A DNA stretch of 19,721 nt from JAAYJR01 sp964545315. Lineage in GTDB: Bacteria; Bacteroidota; Bacteroidia; Bacteroidales; Prolixibacteraceae. Shown here one piece after another: positions 16,247 through 19,721 of the stretch (position 1 is the first letter of the stretch; the number at the start of each line of letters is the position of its first letter). A program made the translations under genes and the position numbers. The stretch is taken from NCBI GenBank assembly GCA_964545315.1, contig CAZJGI010000060.1, forward strand, positions 1-19,721. Reading direction: 5' to 3'. Below the pieces are notes generated by a model. The model did no database searches. It saw only the letters and a list, made by a program, of their open reading frames with translations, and was not told the origin of the DNA.

Positions 16247-17305
16247 ATGAATATGAGAGTGCTTTCTGCTATAATAATATTGATCCTGTTTGCAGGATGC
16301 AATGCCAGGGTATCAAAGAGTGTTTTCCCTGAGAAAGAATGGGAAAAAACTGATCCTGAAAAAGCAGGTTTTAACATGCAGGCATTGGCACAAATAGATT
16401 CTCTGATGAAAAAAGCTGAAGCTAATGGAGTATTGATATATAAAGGCTACCTCATAGCCGAATGGAATTATGGAGGTGATGCCAATAAAAGATTTGAAGT
16501 ACAGTCAATAACAAAGTCTGTTACCGGCGCTATATTGGGATTGGCCTTAAAAGACGGGTTGATAGGGAGCCTTGATTCAAAAGTCAAAGAATTCTATCCT
16601 GATTTCGAGGTAGGTCCCTATACCGATGAAATCACCTTCAGACATTTAATAACAGCAAGCTCCGGAATTAAATCCACAATTACAAAAGGCAGGTATTACG
16701 ATCCCGGTAACATGAAACCGGGCATTGAAAGCCGCTATCATAATGATCATTTACATCAGGTAGCCACCGCCCTGACATATATCTATGGCAAAGATCTCGG
16801 AGAAGTCTTTAACGAAAGAATTTTAATTCCAATTAATGCTCAGGATACCATGAAATGGAATCACCACAACCTGGAAATTATCTGTGCAAATGGAAAGAAA
16901 GTTAAAGTGGTGGGCGGATATGCATTTTCTAACTGGACGGCCCGTGATCTGGCGCGTGTAGGATACCTGTACCTTAATGATGGACAATGGAAGGGGGAAC
17001 AACTTATTCCATATGAATATGCTAAAGAATGCAGAATACCTATCTCTATTCCTGTTATGGATATGAACCCCAATGCTTCTTCAGATAAACAATCCAAAAG
17101 CAAATATGGATTAGCCTGGAGGGGAATACCTAATGATCAGGGGAATACCCTTTGGTACATGAGTGGCAACGGAGGACAATTTTGTGTTGTAATGCCTGAA
17201 TATAATCTGGTAATGACAAAAATAAACAGCTACCAGCGTAAACCTTATACGGGTATTGAGCAGTTCGAAGAACTCTTGTGGAATATTTTAAGTGAAAAGA
17301 AATAA
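16247..17305 (+). CDS. Beta-lactamase-fold serine hydrolase lipoprotein
   Basis: This is a class C beta-lactamase / penicillin-binding-protein-fold hydrolase of 352 aa. Residues 1-18 are a lipoprotein signal (LILFAGC, Cys18), so it is exported by Sec and lipid-anchored. The nucleophile motif SxxK is SITK (Ser87, Lys90), the second motif YxN is YHN (Tyr164-Asn166), and SGNGGQF near the C-terminus takes the place of the KTG box. GYAFSNWTARDLARVGYLYL is typical of this family. Such proteins are often esterases, amidases or D-peptidases rather than antibiotic-resistance enzymes. In this cluster a role in removing acyl groups from a glycan is plausible but not shown. It starts 137 bp after Gfo4; an ATG two codons later (16253) is an alternative start. 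Confidence 0.88.
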   Translation: MNMRVLSAIIILILFAGCNARVSKSVFPEKEWEKTDPEKAGFNMQALAQIDSLMKKAEANGVLIYKGYLIAEWNYGGDANKRFEVQSITKSVTGAILGLALKDGLIGSLDSKVKEFYPDFEVGPYTDEITFRHLITASSGIKSTITKGRYYDPGNMKPGIESRYHNDHLHQVATALTYIYGKDLGEVFNERILIPINAQDTMKWNHHNLEIICANGKKVKVVGGYAFSNWTARDLARVGYLYLNDGQWKGEQLIPYEYAKECRIPISIPVMDMNPNASSDKQSKSKYGLAWRGIPNDQGNTLWYMSGNGGQFCVVMPEYNLVMTKINSYQRKPYTGIEQFEELLWNILSEKK

Positions 17306-17352
17306 ATCAAAGTATATAAAAATAACAGTATTCATCAATAATAAATTTTAAT

Positions 17353-18048
17353 ATGAGCGGAAAAGAGTTAAGATTAGAAAAACTTTTCAATAAAAGTAAA
17401 AATGCAGTTATAGTTGCAATAGATCATGGATTGTTTGACGGGCCAATTCCGGGAATGATAAATTTGAGGGAAACAGCTGAAAAAATAAATCCTTGTGTGG
17501 ATGGTGTACTGCTGAGTCCGGGTATGTTAAAACATCTCAGGCCGGCTTTCAACTATAAAGGGGCGCCTATGCCAATAGTGAGNNNNNNNNNNNNNNNNNN
17601 NNNNNNNNNNNNNNNNNNNNNNNNNNNNNNNNNNNNNNNNNNNNNNNNNNNNNNNNNNNNNNNNNNNNNNNNNNNNNNNNNNTTCCCTACACACTCCGGC
17701 ACCATTTCAAAGGAACAGATGCATGAGCAGGTATATTCCAGTTGCCGTATTCTCAGCGAACTTGGTTGTGACATGATAAAAACATTTTATACTCACGACT
17801 TTAAAAAGGTAACAGAAAGCTGTCCTGTTCCTATTTTTGGGTTAGGTGCCGAAAAAACACCGACCCAGATCGAAGCTCTTCAGCTGGCTTACAACGAAGT
17901 AAGAGATGGGGCAAGAGGTGTGGTTTTTGGCAGAAATGCCATCCAGGTGTCTGATCCGGCAGGATTTCAGGCAGCCCTGAGCGATGTGGTAAAAAACTAT
18001 GTATCTCCAAAAGAAGCTATGCAAAAGCATGGAATAACTGATAACTAA
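17353..18048 (+). CDS. DeoC/LsrF-type class I aldolase, interrupted by assembly gap
   Basis: This is a cytoplasmic TIM-barrel class I aldolase with no signal peptide. The N-terminal part has RLEKLFNKSKNAVIVAIDHG (Asp24 in the DHG motif) and GPIPG. The C-terminal part has CDMIKTFYT, whose lysine (143 when the N run is counted as 100 bases) should be the Schiff-base residue, then CPVPIFGLGAEK and GARGVVFGRNAIQ, the phosphate-binding end. It aligns well from memory with LsrF and related FbaB-like aldolases. The 100 N at 17583-17682 remove the centre. Compared with LsrF about 62 residues are missing, so the true gap is probably nearer 180-190 bp and the real protein about 260 aa. It starts 47 bp after the serine hydrolase and ends 15 bp before the FGGY kinase, so the two are likely translated together to phosphorylate and then cleave a sugar. 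Confidence 0.85.
   Translation: MSGKELRLEKLFNKSKNAVIVAIDHGLFDGPIPGMINLRETAEKINPCVDGVLLSPGMLKHLRPAFNYKGAPMPIVXXXXXXXXXXXXXXXXXXXXXXXXXXXXXXXXXXFPTHSGTISKEQMHEQVYSSCRILSELGCDMIKTFYTHDFKKVTESCPVPIFGLGAEKTPTQIEALQLAYNEVRDGARGVVFGRNAIQVSDPAGFQAALSDVVKNYVSPKEAMQKHGITDN
17583..17682. other. Assembly gap of exactly 100 N
   Basis: A round 100-base run of N is a standard placeholder for a scaffold join of unknown length. It sits inside the aldolase gene. Both flanks belong to the same protein family in the right order and on the same strand, so the join itself is believable. Confidence 0.98.
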
Positions 18049-18063
18049 AAAATAATTGACATT

Positions 18064-19593
18064 ATGGCTGATGGTAAAAATTCATATGTAATTGGTATAG
18101 ATGCAGGTACAACATCCATCAAGGGTATGTTAATGGATAATACAGGCAGAATAGCTGCCATTGCAAAAGAGGAATATACTCTTGATACGGGTGCCGGTGA
18201 AATATGTGAACTTGAAGTAGATGTTTACTGGGAGGTTGCCTGCCGGGTTATACATGAAATTTTGACAAAATCAGGGGTAAACAGAAATCTTATCAAGGGC
18301 GTTTCATTTTCAAGCCAGGGGGAAACTTTAATTCCAATAGGCTTCAACGGGAAACCTTTAAGAAAAGCTATTGTTTGGCTGGACAATCGGTCGGCTGAGG
18401 AAGCTAATGAAATAAAAGAAAAATTCGGTGAACAACATATCATGGACATCACCGGCCAGGCTGAAATAGTGCCCATGTGGCCGGCCACACGAATTCTCTG
18501 GTTAAGAAAAAACGAGCCTGAAATATACAATCAGGTAAAAAAATACCTGCTGGTGGAAGATTATCTTATTTATAAAATGACAGGCAGGTATTGTACCGAA
18601 CATTCACTGGTATCCTCCACATTATTTTTCGATATCACAAAGAAAGTTTGGTGGGATGAGATGCTCGATTTTATTGGTATTAACAAAGACCAGTTACCGG
18701 AATTATTGAAATCAGGCACACCGGCAGGAAAACTTACCCCCGAAGCATCAGAAGCTACAGGACTAAGCACTGATGCAGAATGCGTAACGGGTTCTTACGA
18801 CCATCCGGCAGGGGCACTCGGTTCAGGAAATATTCACAGTGGGGATGTAACCCTGACAATAGGCGCCTCAATGGCAATGTGTGCAGCTATCAGCAAGCCT
18901 GTTTCAGATTTATCCATAAAACTTCCCTGCCAATGCCACGCTATAGATGGATTATATTTTTTACAACCATATGCCCAAACTGCCGGCATGGTTTTGAAGT
19001 GGTTTAAAGATGAATTTTGCCAACAGGAAACTAAAGAAGCAGAACAAAAAGGTATAGATGTTTATGATTTGATTGCCGGGTATGCTGAGAGTATAGCTCC
19101 GGGAAGCAATGGGTTGGTGATGCTTCCACATTTGATGGGAACAGGTTCTCCGGAGTTCAATTCAAAAGCTACGGGAGTTTTTGCAGGAATAAAAATGGGC
19201 ATGGGCAAAGGGCATTTTATCCGGGCTATTATGGAAGCGGTATGCTTAATGGTGCGCCATAATCTGGAAACTATGAAGAAAACAGGAATTGAAACGGGTA
19301 TCATACATGCCCTGGGAGGTGCCTCCAAAAGCAGCCTCTGGAACCAAATGCTGGCTGATATTACAGGATTGCCTGTTTCAACACTGGAAAATACAGAAAC
19401 CTCTGTGACCGGTGCCTGCCTGCTGGCCGGAATAGGAACAGGAATGTTTGAAGATTTGGAAACTGCCTGCAAAATATCAGTGAAAAAATCTTCATCATAC
19501 AAACCAAATCCGGAAAATCATAAAATCTATAATGAGACTTACAGAAAATATGTGAGTTTATATACATCCCTTGAAAATTATTGGAAATTTTAA
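18064..19593 (+). CDS. FGGY-family carbohydrate kinase (xylulokinase-like)
   Basis: This is a 509-aa cytoplasmic sugar kinase that transfers phosphate from ATP to a sugar, most often a ketose or polyol. The FGGY N-domain opens with VIGIDAGTTSIKGMLMD (phosphate-1 loop) and has SSQGETLIPI and IVWLDNRSAEEA (substrate side). The catalytic base is Asp246 in GSYDHPAGALGSG. The C-domain has TIGASMAM, LMGTGSPEFNSKATGVFAG and the adenosine motif ALGGASKSSLWNQMLADITG. The length is usual for the family. The spacing of 15 bp to the aldolase indicates one operon and a kinase-then-aldolase route. The pairing with an LsrF-like aldolase recalls LsrK/LsrF of autoinducer-2 breakdown, but no Lsr transporter or regulator is here. 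FGGY substrate preference cannot be told from motifs alone. Confidence 0.92.
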   Translation: MADGKNSYVIGIDAGTTSIKGMLMDNTGRIAAIAKEEYTLDTGAGEICELEVDVYWEVACRVIHEILTKSGVNRNLIKGVSFSSQGETLIPIGFNGKPLRKAIVWLDNRSAEEANEIKEKFGEQHIMDITGQAEIVPMWPATRILWLRKNEPEIYNQVKKYLLVEDYLIYKMTGRYCTEHSLVSSTLFFDITKKVWWDEMLDFIGINKDQLPELLKSGTPAGKLTPEASEATGLSTDAECVTGSYDHPAGALGSGNIHSGDVTLTIGASMAMCAAISKPVSDLSIKLPCQCHAIDGLYFLQPYAQTAGMVLKWFKDEFCQQETKEAEQKGIDVYDLIAGYAESIAPGSNGLVMLPHLMGTGSPEFNSKATGVFAGIKMGMGKGHFIRAIMEAVCLMVRHNLETMKKTGIETGIIHALGGASKSSLWNQMLADITGLPVSTLENTETSVTGACLLAGIGTGMFEDLETACKISVKKSSSYKPNPENHKIYNETYRKYVSLYTSLENYWKF

Positions 19594-19602
19594 AAATTAA
19601 AA

Positions 19603-19721
19603 ATGGAAAAATTAAATTCAGGAATTAACAGACGGAATTTCATTAAAACCAGCACAGGGGCAGGTTTGTACCTTGCAGCTGCAGGGGTTGGTAATTTGAC
19701 AGCCGGTTGTTCAACAGCACG
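19603..19721 (+). CDS. N-terminus of a Tat-exported lipoprotein (3' end outside window)
   Basis: An ATG at 19603, 9 bp after the kinase stop, opens a frame that runs to the window end (39 full codons). It reads as a Tat lipoprotein signal: INRRNFIK with Arg10-Arg11, then a hydrophobic GAGLYLAAAGVG stretch, then LTAGC as a lipobox. This is the same signal type as in Gfo1-Gfo4, so a fifth Gfo/Idh/MocA protein is likely, but no mature domain is visible. Other Tat-exported enzymes of such clusters, for example sugar isomerase-like TIM barrels, would also fit. Confidence 0.75.
   Translation, partial: MEKLNSGINRRNFIKTSTGAGLYLAAAGVGNLTAGCSTA

Noticed and set aside
16247..17305. Antibiotic-resistance beta-lactamase
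   Set aside because: The fold motifs are shared with many esterases and peptidases. The KTG box is replaced by GNGG and the context is sugar catabolism.
19062..19502. 146-aa frame on the minus strand opposite the FGGY kinase
   Set aside because: It is antisense to a well-supported kinase domain, shows no family motifs and is the type of long shadow frame expected opposite such genes.
17353..19593. A true lsr (autoinducer-2) operon
   Set aside because: Only an aldolase and an FGGY kinase resemble it. LsrR, LsrACDB and LsrG are absent and the surrounding genes are sugar-uptake and exported enzymes, so the resemblance is only at family level.
1..19721. CRISPR array, tRNA, rRNA or prophage genes
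   Set aside because: No regularly spaced repeats, tRNA- or rRNA-like sequence, integrase or phage genes were seen. The spacers are short and the genes are all metabolic.

Overview
The window is a gene-dense, AT-rich stretch from a Bacteroidota (Bacteroidetes) genome. The evidence is the FecR / STN-domain SusC / SusD trio, start codons set in A/T-rich leaders with no clear Shine-Dalgarno sequence, and many Tat-type lipoprotein precursors. The style is that of Marinilabiliales or Prolixibacteraceae, but the exact taxon is a guess. Every gene I can support lies on the + strand. A run of exactly 100 N (17583-17682) shows that this is a scaffolded draft sequence.

Layout. (1) 3-6053: the 3' part of a FecR-type anti-sigma factor, a SusC-like TonB-dependent transporter with an N-terminal STN signalling domain, and a SusD-like lipoprotein. 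Together they form a regulated outer-membrane nutrient uptake system. (2) 6219-16109: four paralogous Tat-exported Gfo/Idh/MocA-fold proteins (called Gfo1-Gfo4 here) interleaved with two Tat-exported N,N-dimethylformamidase (DMFase) large-subunit-like proteins (A and B) and an aldose 1-epimerase lipoprotein. All four Gfo proteins lack the usual EKP lysine and carry residues like those of the NAD-dependent GH109 glycosidases. (3) 16247-19593: a beta-lactamase-fold serine hydrolase lipoprotein, a cytoplasmic LsrF/DeoC-type class I aldolase interrupted by the assembly gap, and an FGGY carbohydrate kinase. (4) 19603-19721: the first 39 codons of another Tat lipoprotein, cut by the window end.

How the genes may work together (inference). 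SusCD brings a glycan or glycoconjugate into the periplasm. Tat-exported, cofactor-bearing enzymes (NAD in the Gfo proteins, probably iron in the DMFase-like proteins) cut glycosidic and amide or acyl bonds there. The epimerase lipoprotein equilibrates the released sugar. The kinase and aldolase then phosphorylate and split a ketose in the cytoplasm. No conventional glycoside hydrolase, polysaccharide lyase or inner-membrane sugar transporter is visible in these 20 kb.

The most striking DNA feature is a 1,412-bp direct repeat (9294-10705 and 12181-13592, offset 2,887) covering the core of the two DMFase-like genes. I see no mismatch in it, while the signal peptides and last codons outside it have diverged. 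This looks like recent gene conversion within an older DMFase-Gfo module duplication, or an assembly artefact that must be excluded.
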